Origin: Canna indica
Taxonomy: Eukaryota; Streptophyta; Magnoliopsida; Zingiberales; Cannaceae
Direction: 5' to 3'
Assembly (NCBI GenBank): GCA_034359265.1
Contig: CP136891.1
Coordinates: forward strand, 40,726,001-40,790,000
DNA length: 64,000 nucleotides
Positions 1-10,092 of the stretch are shown one piece after another. The position numbers and the translations under genes are program-made. The notes under the pieces were generated by a model. The model was not told where the DNA came from. It made no database searches and saw only the letters and a list, made by a program, of their open reading frames with translations. How positions within the stretch are numbered: the first letter of the stretch is position 1; every line of letters begins with the position of its first letter.

Positions 1-64
1 TACATCCGTTTTTGCATTTTCTTGTGTCCATAGTCCTTTAAATGTTGTGTTTTACTTTACGCCT

Positions 65-409
65 TCAATACCATTCGGCCAACATGGTCATTTGAAGGCG
101 CGGATATGGAATACGAGGTTGGCACGTGGTCCAAAATATGCCCCGCGATGTTAAGTCGGGAAGTCCATTCGGGACGGATTTTATATCAAGGCTTATCCCT
201 TGCATGCGATGCAAGGGTGCCGCACGGGTTCTTCCGTACCAAAACAATTGGCCCGTGACAACATACTCAACGATGAGGGCCTCAGGTGTATCATTCGCAT
301 GGATGGCTAGAAAAGACATCTCCATGTACTCACTCTGCATGCACAACTTGAAAGAAGAAATAAAACTTGTTTTCCTTGAGAGAGTGGTGAGAGCGGGATT
401 AGATCGCAA
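65..409 (-). CDS. uncharacterised open reading frame of 114 codons
   Basis: This ORF runs from an ATG at 409 and lies in a patch that is clearly more GC-rich than the AT-rich DNA after it. I do not recognise the product. It is mostly hydrophilic, has no visible signal peptide, membrane segment or metal-binding motif, and contains a compact middle part reading VTGQLFWYGRTRAAPLHRM. The plus strand of the same patch is also open (126-413), so the coding direction is uncertain and both could be chance. No TATA box or splice sites pair convincingly with it. It may be a fragment of a gene or of an unrecognised transposon. Confidence 0.2.
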   Translation of the reverse strand: MRSNPALTTLSRKTSFISSFKLCMQSEYMEMSFLAIHANDTPEALIVEYVVTGQLFWYGRTRAAPLHRMQGISLDIKSVPNGLPDLTSRGIFWTTCQPRIPYPRLQMTMLAEWY

Positions 410-761
410 ATAAGAAAGATGCGGCGCTTGTTAAAGAGCTGTGCTTGTGTATGACTTGGCCCAAATGTTTAATAGTCTTTTCTGAAGCTTATTATGATCT
501 AGCATTTTTCTTAATGACTCTTCCTTTTTTTGTTTTATCCGTTTTGAACAGCTGCAATAATGTATGAGATGATGATTTGGGGATTAAAGTAGAGCTAAAG
601 TTATTTGCACTACTCGAAATTATTTCTCGAAAACGATAACGTCTTGCATTGAACAAAATATGATTGAATATATATGAAAAAGATAATGTCTTGCATTGAA
701 CAAAAATATGTTTTAAGACTATTTTATGAAGACTTTTATTTAATAAATTAAATTTGAGTAT
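410..761. other. AT-rich stretch without a recognisable gene
   Basis: There is no coding frame of note. The words GTCTTGCATTGAACAAAA occur twice (about 640-660 and 688-706), a short direct duplication separated by about 48 bases. This could be interior sequence of the MITE whose end lies at 762-961, but no matching left terminus was found. Confidence 0.4.
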
Positions 762-961
762 TAAAAATATGCAAGAATATTTTGATCATATTGTCTTGTA
801 CAAGACTGTATTTTAGCGAACCAAACGCAGGACGAGACTGAATATCGTATTTTGTTCTTGACGAAACAAACATGGTATAACTGTTGTCTCATGACATCTA
901 GTGTTATGTCCTTGTACTTGTCTGGTGTCCTGTGATGGACAATTTGCGAATCAAACGGGCC
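762..961 (-). mobile_element. end of a GGGCCCGTTTGG-type MITE, related to the copy at 15882-16544
   Basis: Read on the minus strand from 961, this stretch matches the first roughly 200 bases of the MITE at 15882 with scattered substitutions. It has the terminal GGCCCGTTTGATTCGCAAA, then matching words CATCACAGGACACCAGACA and TGTTTGTTTCGTCAAGAACA. The base pairs outside the terminus are TTAAG. The opposite terminal inverted repeat was not found toward position 400, so this copy is truncated or its far end has diverged. It encodes no protein. Confidence 0.65.
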
Positions 962-1560
962 TTAAGAGTGAAAGATAGTAGTACTTTAGTTTAGTCCCAC
1001 GTAGAGAGTTAGTGGAGGTTGTGTTAATTTGTAAGATTTAATTTCATGAATGTATTATCATTAATTCTACCTTAAGCATTTTAATTAGGCTCGTAGTTTT
1101 TATTAGACTTGGCTGGCTTTGGTTTTCCTTGTTAATCTTATATTGTTAATTAAATTTTTCTAGTTTAACCAAAGTTTATAAATAAAGTCATGCATAATGA
1201 TTTCATTTGTTAAGTGAGATTTAGGAAAATTAATTTAAATTAAAGTTAAACAAAATTTGTTTATCCTATCAACAATTTAATCACATATCGTCTGAGGAAA
1301 AAATTTAAAAATTTAATTAAAGATAAAACAAAATTTGGATACATGCGCTAGCATCCCAATTTGTTCTCTATAAATTTCTTGCTCTACTTTGTTCGCTTTG
1401 TAAAAGAGTAAATTCTTATTTATTCATTTCACCGACATCAATTTTTCAATTGAAGGCGGCGTCAGCTTTTTTATTGAATTTTTCCAGTGGTAATGAAAAC
1501 TTTCTTTCAATATTAGAATAATATATTATAATATTATTTAATATTTAGCATATATCCTTT

Positions 1561-1626
1561 AATATAATATAATATAATATAATATAATATAATATAATAT
1601 AATATAATATAATATAATATAATATA
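1561..1626. repeat. (AATAT)n microsatellite, about 13 units
   Basis: A near-perfect pentanucleotide AATAT tract sits in an AT-rich intergenic setting and is followed by further degenerate TAATAT runs to about 1660. Confidence 0.95.
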
Positions 1627-1779
1627 TATAATCTATTATCATAATATTATTATAATAATCATTTTTCTAAAGAGTAATTTATAATATAGTCCATTTCTTA
1701 ACTATAAAGTATTACTTGATTCTCTTGATTTTAAATATACCAGACATGAATCTGAAATGAGTATTCTATTTCATTACAT

Positions 1780-2700
1780 GGCTAATGCCGCAACAAAATT
1801 GAGGGAGTCCACTATTTTGAATAGCTAACTGTGGTCAAGGGTTGACCCTTGGATTTTACCTAAGAATGGCTTGATCTATATTCGGTTGCTTGACTCCTAA
1901 AATTTAGGAGAGATGAGGTCAGGGTTTTTGAATAACCGAGCCTTATCCATCTATGGTCGAGTATAGTAGCTGACCCTTTGACTTGGCATAGGTCGGCTAG
2001 GTGGTTAGTGAACCACCTACAAAAAGGGGGCTCTCTCAAGTAGCCACCCCTTAATTCCAAAATTGAGCCTTGTTTTAGCCCAACCGAACATCTTCTTCCT
2101 TCTTTCTCTCCCACAACCACAAGTTTCAAGAAGGTATTGTTGGTGTTTTCATCGCTAGAAATCACTGCCAAGTTGAATATTTGGAGGAGTTCAAAATTTT
2201 CAACACAGTACTCTTTTTTTGTGTGAATTTGTTCTATGGTTTCTCATTGTCTCTCTCCCTATTTTGTAGTTTGAATCCTTAGTGAAAGCGTCAAGCCCTT
2301 TTGGTGCAAATTGGAGAGTGCAAAGTTTGTCCATTGAGCCACGACGAACTCCATGTGATCGTTGCTCAAAAAAGGAGTTTTCCAAAATTGTAAGGCCACT
2401 TGGTGTGGACTATCATTGAAGGACGTGTGTATATGCATCTCGGAGTTTGAGATCGGAGCTGCTATCTCTGCACCCCGTCGGCAAGAGTAAAGAGATATAA
2501 ATTAAAATGAATATACTCCAATATCTAGTGGAAGATAGAAAGTGGATGCAATTAAAAACATTGCATTGAAAGTGGATGGAGGATAGTCTTTACACTTCAT
2601 CGTCGCATAATTTATGCGCATGACAAAAAGCTAATGCAGTCCAAACAAATCCCACAGTTACTTTGATGATATTTAAACCTAACAAAAAATACTAAAAGAC
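1780..2700. other. non-coding stretch, possibly a decayed LTR or UTR of a retroelement
   Basis: No gene is recognised. Part of it (about 1840-2510) is less AT-rich than its surroundings, with pyrimidine-rich segments and short open frames on the minus strand that resemble no family. The sequence GTCGGCAAGAGTAAAGAGAT near 2480 has the look of retroelement leader sequence, but no TG...CA ends, primer site or partner copy is visible in this window. Confidence 0.25.
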
Positions 2701-2726
2701 TATGCCTGCAAATTTATTCCAAGCTA

Positions 2727-2918
2727 GTGGCCCAAGCCGTCGAGTGGGCTCATAGTGCCTGGAGCAATGTTCCAGTGCTGAGGAGCGTCCTGAGTTGTTT
2801 GCTGGGGTTCAGATCTGCTGAAGAGCACGAAGATCAAGCGGATGAAGACGATGATCCAGCTCGTGTGGCTAATACTGTTGCACAACGATACTTCCGCCAG
2901 CACTTGCACATCCTGTAA
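2727..2918 (+). CDS. candidate 3'-terminal exon of an unrecognised gene
   Basis: An open frame of about 63 codons ends at a TAA at 2916-2918. It stands out because it is GC-rich inside AT-rich flanks and uses mixed, coding-like codons. An acceptor-like TTATTCCAAG immediately precedes it (about 2713-2722), so it could be a last exon starting near 2723. The product has an amphipathic start (QAVEWAHSAWSNVPVLRS) and an acidic middle (EEHEDQADEDDDPA). I do not recognise the family. It could be a captured exon or a gene relic, because no upstream exon can be joined to it with any confidence. Confidence 0.25.
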   Translation: MAQAVEWAHSAWSNVPVLRSVLSCLLGFRSAEEHEDQADEDDDPARVANTVAQRYFRQHLHIL

Positions 2919-2929
2919 TTCTAAGACTG

Positions 2930-3565
2930 CTCTCTAAATGCCTGCAGTTTTTTAGTTATATTTTTGTGGCTTTAGTTAACATCTAAAATTAATTATATGG
3001 TATTTTGTAGTTCGGAATCTATAGTAATCTTGAGCTATTTAATATGCTTGATCCAAGAGTTTATATATCGCAAGTTTCTTTATTTAATATGGTTTCATTT
3101 TTAAGATTTGCACCTCTTGTATATAATTAAAATACATGCATGTGTTGTTTGAATCTAAAAAATTCAAGATTTTTTTCTTTCTTTTTTCAGAGTGCCCCCT
3201 TTTCACATGCTATGTCAAAATTGGACCAAATTATCGTTTGCCTAATTATGTGTAGAGATCATTCTGAAACAAGTATTCATTATCACCAATGTATATAAAT
3301 CGAACCACATTACAATAAACTATATAAAAAATTTGGTGGCGATTGTATTTATCACACAGACACCAACAAGTGTATACATATGCAAATCGACACCCAAAAA
3401 TATGTCTATATTATCGACGGAAAAAGAGAAAGAATAAATTTATATATCGACGCTAATATTGGTGTACGTTAGTATCTAATTTATATGTTTTCTAAAAAAT
3501 TAAAGTTATTCGAACTACATGTCAACACCAGTTCGTTCGGTGCAGATATAAAACAAGTACAACAA
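2930..3565. other. AT-rich intergenic stretch
   Basis: No coding potential or repeat structure of note. It contains short poly-T tracts and lies between the candidate exon and the 3' side of the LINE remnant. Confidence 0.4.
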
Positions 3566-3569
3566 ATTT

Positions 3570-4690
3570 TTTTGAAAGAAAAGAACAAATCACCACTTTA
3601 TTTCATTCCAAACTTTTACACCCTTATAAAAATCAAAGAAAGAAAGAAAACTACAGTTCATTACATCCACGGCTTCATTAACAAAAACTAACTCTTCATT
3701 CATAGCCCTCCTAGCTATATTATTTGCTTCCTTATTTCTTTCCCTTCTGATATGGAAAAAACCATACTTTCCGGGAAGCATCAGTACAAAGAAATTCTTC
3801 CTAGCTAACTACATCTTCCTCTCTCAATTCATCATAATCTTTTTTCTTCTTTAACAAATTTTTTTCCTCTCCCTTGATATCAAACATCGATCATAGTATC
3901 ATTGAAATCTTTGCTAAAGATCATAGACATTGACCATTTTTTCCTTCGAAGTTATTTTTATTTTTATTTTTCATATATACCAAAAGGAATTTGCCAGAAA
4001 GGCTTTTAAACATTCAGAAGATGTCCTTTCAAAATTTTCAGCTTCCTTTATCCAGTCTCCACTATTCCATGTCTCTTGAATTTAAATTTAAATTCCTATT
4101 TCTCTTCAACCATTTTCCAATATTCCTTCGCAAATTTACATTTAAAAAATATATGTTCAGCCTCATCTTCATCCTCCTCACAAGCATAGCATCTATCTAT
4201 GTCAGTCCCAGTAAATTTTGCAAACTTCTTGAAGTTGGGAGCCTTTTCCATACTAACTTCTAGATAAAAAATTTCACTTTCTCTGTTATTCTTATTGACC
4301 ACATCTTCCTCCAATTAAACAGTATGCATCTTTTATTTTGATCTTTCCATCCACGTTATGTTTCTAGACCCATTCATCCTTCCCTCCATTTGCATTCACA
4401 TGTATACCTTCTATTCTTTTTTTTCAATTTAGTGCCAAAACAATTTTCCAAGATATTTTCACTCTAGCTTTCTGCAATCAGCAATTCAGCAACCCATTTG
4501 TTAATTGACAAATTTTCTATCCATGAATCCATTCATACATCAGTATTCTTCCCATCATTTATTCTTATATGTAATCCTTCCTTTAACAGCTCCATACATT
4601 TCAGAATTGCATTGCACTGAATTGATTTCCTCCTCAATATTATTTCATTCCATGGTTTAAAGCTCCATATTTGACTTTGTAAAGCTTACA
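3570..4690 (-). pseudogene. LINE (L1-type) remnant: zf-RVT and RNase H parts
   Basis: This is the decayed 3' half of a non-LTR retrotransposon ORF2 on the minus strand, with frames broken by many stops. In order from high to low coordinates: about 4650-4450 reads through stops as the post-reverse-transcriptase region (LKEGLHIRINDGKNTDV, then DSWIENLSINKWVAELL). Next, 4314-4096 holds a zf-RVT zinc-binding block, CYACEEDEDEAEHIFFKC, spacing C-x2-C-x8-H-x4-C. Last, 3781-3590 holds an RNase H-like end with HIRRERNKEANNIARRAM, as in plant LINE RVT_3 domains. The order zf-RVT then RNase H is the family's normal order. The reverse transcriptase core itself is missing, and the left boundary abuts the copia LTR near 4690. 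It is non-functional. Confidence 0.75.
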
Positions 4691-5183
4691 CCAGCAACAG
4701 TTCTCATTTAAAATTGGAAGTGATAGAAATTCTAGAGCGGGAATTAAACCCAAAAGCCAAGATTCACCATGTTAAATCATCAAGAACGATAAGAACAGAA
4801 GCATACCTGATTCCATCACTCAGATTCTGGAGACGGGATGGACTTCCAAGTCAACACACGAGCCCGTACAAACGCTCACTAGGAAATGGGGATTTCAGAG
4901 GTGAGGAACTAAGTGCGTGACTCGGGGACCATAACCCTTCTATATATATAGAAAACTGGAGGTTGACAAATTACAGTATCTCCCATCATGAAACTGTAAT
5001 ATTACCACTACGATATCTGTGTATATAAAATTAATCCCATAATTATAAAATGACGCAAGTCCAATTAATAAACTTTATAAGACCACCTTTAGTAGGTCAA
5101 TCAAATTGATAGCGTAACCACATGCCATTAGATATAATGTTTGTCCATAATAATATATTATTAAACAAATAATTTAATAATCT
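4690..5183 (-). mobile_element. 3' LTR of a minus-strand Ty1/copia element
   Basis: On the minus strand, the polypurine-like AAGTGGGAGAT (about 5184-5194) is followed by TATTAAATTATTTG, the place where this kind of copia LTR begins; the canonical TG is mutated to TA. The LTR continues past a TATA-rich segment (ATATATATAG near 4945) and the GC-richer R/U5-like part at 4714-4920 until it meets the LINE remnant at about 4690, where the end is uncertain. Position downstream of the RNase H remnant on the same strand supports it being the 3' LTR of that element. A short plus-strand open frame at 4714-4920 is a by-product of this GC-richer part. Confidence 0.6.
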
Positions 5184-5560
5184 CCCACTTGGACCAACAT
5201 AAATATCACCATAGGGCTTTGTGTACCAAAGTTATTTTATGAGCTCATTTTCGCTATCATTATCAACCATCTCGAAAATCTGGTCCATCGATCATACCAA
5301 CATAGAACCAAAGCGACTTTCACCACATATATCGTGACTAAATTCATCAATAATCACAATGTTAATACTTTCGACGACATAGATTAAATATGGGTGCACA
5401 ACATGAAAATTATATGCAATGTGATCCAAACATGCCTATTTCCAACTGGTCCTACTTTATTCTTTAGTGAGATCAAAACCAAATATTCAGAGTGAACATA
5501 ACAAAAGAACTTTATTATGCATAAAAGTTTATAAAATATAGTACAAATTACATCCTCCCA

Positions 5561-7050
5561 CTAAACCATAACATCATTACATGATGAAATACCCATATGA
5601 GCAACAAGCTCATAAAAGACCATGGGTGGTAATCCTTTAGTAAGCGGATCCCCCCTTATGGAAGCTGTACCAATATGCTCTACACATATTTGACCACTAT
5701 GAATTCTTTCTTTAACAACCAGGAATTTAATGTCAATATGCTTTGACTTAGACGAACTCATGTTGTTATTGGAATATAACACCGTTGATTTGTTGTCACA
5801 TAATAGCTTTAGTGGTCTTTCAATGCCATCAACAATATGAAGCCCAGTGATAAAATTGCACAGTTATATTTCATGATTGGATGCCTCATAACAAGCTATG
5901 AACTCCGCTTTCATAGTTGAAGCTGCAATGAGTGTCTGCTAAGCACTCCTCCAAGAAATGGCTCCACCGGCAAGCAAGTTAACATAGCCAGAATTGGATC
6001 TACGACTGTCTTGGCATCCAGCAAAATCAGAATCAGAATACCCAAAGATCTCCAACTGATTTGATTTTCTGTATGTGAGCATGTAATGCTTTGTTCTTTA
6101 TAGTGACTGCATAACCCGTTTAACTACTTTTCAATGATCTATTACGAGATTGCTCATATATCTACCCAACATCCCAACAATATACGCAATATCCGGACGC
6201 GTACACACTTGAGTATACATCAAAGTCCCTACAACAGATGTATAAGGAATCTTCTGCATTTCCTTTTGCTCAAATTTATTCTTGGGGCACTGATTGAAAC
6301 TAAATTTATCTCCTTTAGCAACAGGGGTATTAGTGGGTTTACAATCTTTCATGCCGAATCTAGCAAGTACCCGATTAATATAGCTCTTCTTTGATAATCC
6401 AATGATACCCTGAGAGCGATCTCGATGTATCTAGATTCCTAATACAAAAGAGGCGTCCCCAAGATCTTTCATTTCGAATTTCTCTGATAGAAATCTCTTG
6501 GTTTCGTGCATTAAGCCTATATCGTTACAAGCTATCAAGATATCATCCACATATAACACCAAGAAAATATATTTGCTCCGACTGAACTTATCGTATATAC
6601 ATTCATCAACCGGATATATCTCAAAACCAAATGAGATAATAACTTGATGAAATATATGATACCACTGACGGGAAGCCTGCTTTAGCCCATAGATGAATTT
6701 CTTTAGTTTGCAAACCATTTTCTTTGAATCATTGCAGACAAAGTTTATTTGTTACAACATATAAATTGTTTCCTTAATGTCACCATTGAGAAACGTTGTC
6801 TTAACATCCATCTAATGTAGCTCCAGATCAAAATGAGCCACAAGTGTCATTATAATCCTAAAAGAGTCTTTTGAAGAATCTAGAGAGAAAATCTCTTTAT
6901 AATCAATGTCTTCCTTTCGGTAAAGCCTTTTGCAACAAGACGAGCCTTATATCTTTCTACATTAACCTTTGAATCTCTTTTGGTTTTAAATATCCCATTT
7001 ACAACCAATGAGTTTCGCACCTTCAAGTAATGGAACATGATCCCAAACAT
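5561..7050 (-). pseudogene. Ty1/copia pol remnant: reverse transcriptase and RNase H
   Basis: This is the 3' part of a copia polyprotein on the minus strand. From about 7050 to 6720, the N-terminal reverse transcriptase can be read through several stops (NDVWDHVPLLEGAKLIGCKW, later MDVKTTFLNGDIKETIYML). An open block 6718-6431 then carries GLKQASRQWY and the catalytic YVDDIL (YVDD at 6542-6553). A block at 6352-6131 has the conserved SVVGTLMY...RPDIAYIVG segment, and 5782-5561 is the RNase H tail (SSSKSKHIDIKF, HIGTASIRGDPLTKGLPP). Stops and frameshifts separate the blocks, so no product is expected. Integrase, protease and gag are missing: sequence upstream of about 7050 is replaced by another copia LTR in the opposite orientation. 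Confidence 0.85.
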
Positions 7051-7499
7051 CATTGTTAGTGTTTGGCTTTTATATGTTGGCTGTATTTGGCAAAAGTGTT
7101 CCTGGTGAATTCTCTGTTTTGAACACTGTCTTACCTATGATGATAGTTTCAACTGTGTGAGGATTGTTGGCTTTAGGTTTTCAACATTGGCCTTAATCTC
7201 GATTTTGATGATAACAAACATGGATCTAATATTTCGTCGAGAAATCTTTCAGGTTCCATATCGATTAGCATTCGTTGTCCTCGATCAAAAAAATTGGAAG
7301 AAATCAAAAAATTGGAAGGACATTGATCGTCGCGCTCGGGTTCATCGTGGAATATCTCAAAGTTTGATGTATGCACCAAAGACGTATTGGTCGAGCTCAA
7401 AGATCACAAGGAAAGCTCTCCGAGATATCGCACGTTGAAAGTCGAAACCCGAAAATGAAGTGTGCAAGAAAAATGGCTGAAAAAACAATTTTAGCCTAG

Positions 7500-7800
7500 G
7501 TTCGGTCGATCGGACGATCGACCGAATAGGGTTAGAAAAATGGTAGTAGCTACTTCGGTCGACCGGGAGGTTGGCCGACTGAGGCCAAAAATTGGCAATA
7601 GCTTCGTCGGTTGACCGAACTGCGAATAGCTGAAGACGCAACTTGCGTCGGTCGACTGGGCGGTCGACTGGATTGGGGGAATGCAAAGTTTGCATTCGGC
7701 GGTCGACTCGTCAGTCGACCGCACAGAGAGAATAAGTAGCAGTCGCTCTAAGTGGTCTATAGGTCGGTCGACCGACCAATCGACCGAGTGGCTGTAACGG
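7500..7800 (+). repeat. GGTCGACC dyad array, block 1 (U3 of the 5' LTR)
   Basis: Perfect GGTCGACC occurs at 7557-7564 and 7765-7772, with many one-base variants between them (GGTCGATC, GGTCGACT, GGTTGACC), commonly as part of TCGGTCGACCGA. The dyads are separated by about 40-50 bases and alternate with GGCCAAAAATTGGC-type inverted repeats. The array ends about 45 bases before the TATA box at 7841, which is where an upstream activating region would lie. Confidence 0.85.
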
Positions 7801-7840
7801 CTAGATTTTAACCCGTTGACCTGCCGTTTCTTTGAGAGGG

Positions 7841-7848
7841 TATAAATA
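7841..7848 (+). promoter_or_regulatory. TATA box of the 5' LTR
   Basis: TATAAATA precedes a CTCTCTCTCCCACTC initiator-like region by about 20 bases. The 3' LTR has the identical box at 13784-13791 in the same context, supporting it as the U3 core promoter. Confidence 0.75.
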
Positions 7849-8610
7849 TACCTCATATAACTCTCTCTCCCACTCTTACAAATTTTATTGAGCAATTAAA
7901 AGGGATTTTAAGCCTTCAAAAGATTAATTGTTTGCGCTTGGTTCTTCCGCCGACAACTTCTTCAATCGCACACTCTGCCTCAACTCGGAAATTTATTCGA
8001 GCTCTACGACTCGGCGAGTTGAAGGTTCCAAGGCTTGGAAAAGAGCATTTATTCTTGATTTTATTCTAAGCTCTTTTCATTATAATTTTAACTATTATTT
8101 GAACAATGTTTTCTTTGGATTTGTGTATATAAAGACCTAGAATTGTTAGGTCTTGAAATTAAGTGGTTACCTTGGTGAAAAGGTGTAAAGCCACTTGTGT
8201 AAGCATAACTTACTAGGATTAGTCGAGTTGTCCCTTAAGGTTGAGGTGGAAGAATGCTCTCGGTAAGAAGGCGGAGATTCCCGGGTGTGGAAGTGCCTGA
8301 GGTCTAGAGTGAGACTCTTCGAGTCAAAGTCCTCATTGTAAGGGAAACAAGAATTAATCTAGTAAACATGGTTTAGAAATCGTAAGCGGGATGCTTAGGT
8401 AGTGGAGTAGGCATTGGAGCCGAATCACTATAAATCTGTGTGTTTGCTTTGATACTTTATTTGTGCTTAATTGTTTCATCTTGCTTCCGCATTTAATCGC
8501 AAAATTGCAACTTGGCTAAACGATTTGAGAAATAATTAAAATTGGATTTAGGCTAATTAATTTAGATAACATACTAGTCACCCCCTATAGTGTTGCCATT
8601 TCGACTACAA

Positions 8611-8624
8611 TTGGTATCATAGCA
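8611..8624 (+). other. primer binding site (initiator tRNA-Met type)
   Basis: TTGGTATCATAGCA starts one base after the LTR end. It matches the plant initiator methionine tRNA primer site TGGTATCAGAGC apart from one base. Confidence 0.8.
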
Positions 8625-8677
8625 GGTTGTGGATTGAGATTTCATCATCTCGTCTACATCTTGCCTCGATCCGAAAA

Positions 8678-10092
8678 ATGGCATTAGAGAGTATAGCATT
8701 TGCACTACCTAGGTTTGATGAAGAAAACTTTGGTGTTTGGAAGAGTAGGTGTATACATTTCTTAAAACACAAAGTTTAGATCTACTGTGCATGCTAAAGA
8801 ATGAGTATGTTGAGCCCACCATTGACATAAATGATTGGACTCAAGAACAAGTTAGATTATTTGAATTGAATGCTAAAACAACGCATCTCCTATATTGCTC
8901 ATTTTCAAATGAAATACTTGAAAAGGTTATGCATTGTTCTTCCGCTTTTGATATCTGGGCAACATTAAATATGTTATATGATTATGCTAAAATCGAAGAG
9001 CTTAATACTTTTATTGAGGGTGGTGATGACAATGGTCATCCCCCCAGTACTAACCTCGATTTTGATGCCCAAAGCACTTCTAGCCAAAGAAGCACAAGCA
9101 AAAATCGGAAAAGAAAACTTAAGTGCTTCCTTTGCCAAGAGACGGGACACAAGAAGATGAATTGTCCTCTCTTGAAGAAGAAATCCAAAAAGAAGTGTTC
9201 TTCTCCATCCACGTCTCAATCAAGTGAAGCGTCTTCTAGACATGATAATGAAGCTACATCGAACTTTTGCCTCATGGGTCTTCGAAATGAGGTATATTTA
9301 CCATTTTCTAGTCATGATCAAAATAGTGATTCTAGTATCTCTAAATCCATTGACATGTCTTATGAAGAACTACTAGAAGAATGCAAAAAAATGTATGTCA
9401 TCCTTGTAAAAAATAACAAGGAAAATAGAAAATTAAAGAAAGAAAATTTAAGGCTTAGTTCTCATGTGCATGAACTAGAGAATGAAAAATTAAATACAAG
9501 TACAATTGTTTCTTGCCATGATGATCTTAAGCTTGAAATTGAGAATTTAAAAAGTGAGGTAAAAGACTTGAAAAATGAAAATGAAGGTTTGAAATCAAAA
9601 ATGAAACTTAGGAGTAATGATTTGAAAAATGATTTCAAATTTGAGAATGAAAAATTAAAAGTTGAAAATAGCTTGTGGAAATCCCAAATACAAGCTTTAC
9701 ACAAATTCATTAATGACTTAAAAAATGAGGTTGTTTTCTTGAGTAAGAAAACTAGTAATTTATCACATGCTTCATCTTTTAGAAATCCTAGGAATAAAAA
9801 TGCCTATGTAAAGAATGCCAATGTTCATCATCATTCTCATGTTAGGCATTCCACATTTAAACCTCATGTTCAAAAGAAGAATGTTTCACTTAAGAATGCT
9901 CATGTCCATCATCTTTCTTATATCAAACATTCTAACATTAAATCTCATGTCCATGTTAAAAATGAAAAGAAAAAGTGTCATGGATATTTTTTTTGTTGTG
10001 GTATTTTTGGCCATGCCATTTATGATTGTGCATTCAAGAAAAATCCAAGTGTAGTTAAGACACTTTGGATTCCTAGGCCAACTCACCCCTAA
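8678..10092 (+). pseudogene. copia gag, frameshifted and internally shortened
   Basis: An ATG at 8678 opens a typical copia gag start (MALESIAFALPRFDEENFGV), but that frame stops at 8777-8779. The rest continues in another frame open from 8749 to 10092, so a small indel lies near 8750-8775. Next come the FEL-rich helical core (VRLFELNAKTTHLLYCSFSN) and DIWATLNMLYD, after which most of the usual UBN2-type gag core is absent and the chain passes straight to the basic linker. A CCHC zinc knuckle CFLCQETGHKKMNC sits at 9124-9165. A long Glu/Lys/Asn-rich coiled coil follows (about 9360-9750), then a His-rich tail and a second knuckle near 9990-10030 in which the first Cys is lost. Family knowledge: this protein packages the RNA into particles. 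Whether a shortened product is made is unknown. Confidence 0.85.

Larger units (their letters stand above)
7165..8609 (+). repeat. 5' LTR (1445 bp) of the gag-only copia element
   Basis: It begins TGTTGGCTTTAGG and ends TTCGACTACA. It matches the 3' LTR nearly base for base over long stretches. The U3 part ends with a GC-rich array of GGTCGACC-type dyads (about 7500-7800), followed by TATAAATA and a pyrimidine-rich start region (CTCTCTCTCCCACTC). Compared with the 3' LTR it has about 115 extra bases inside the array and lacks one roughly 45-bp unit that the 3' LTR has. Confidence 0.92.

Noticed and set aside
7157..7895. Several 75-134-codon frames across the 5' LTR on both strands
   Set aside because: They lie in U3 and the dyad array; the same frames are broken differently in the 3' LTR, so they are not conserved coding sequence.
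9462..10086. Phe/Ser-rich frames antisense to gag
   Set aside because: They are shadows of the Lys/Glu/Asn-rich coiled coil on the plus strand.
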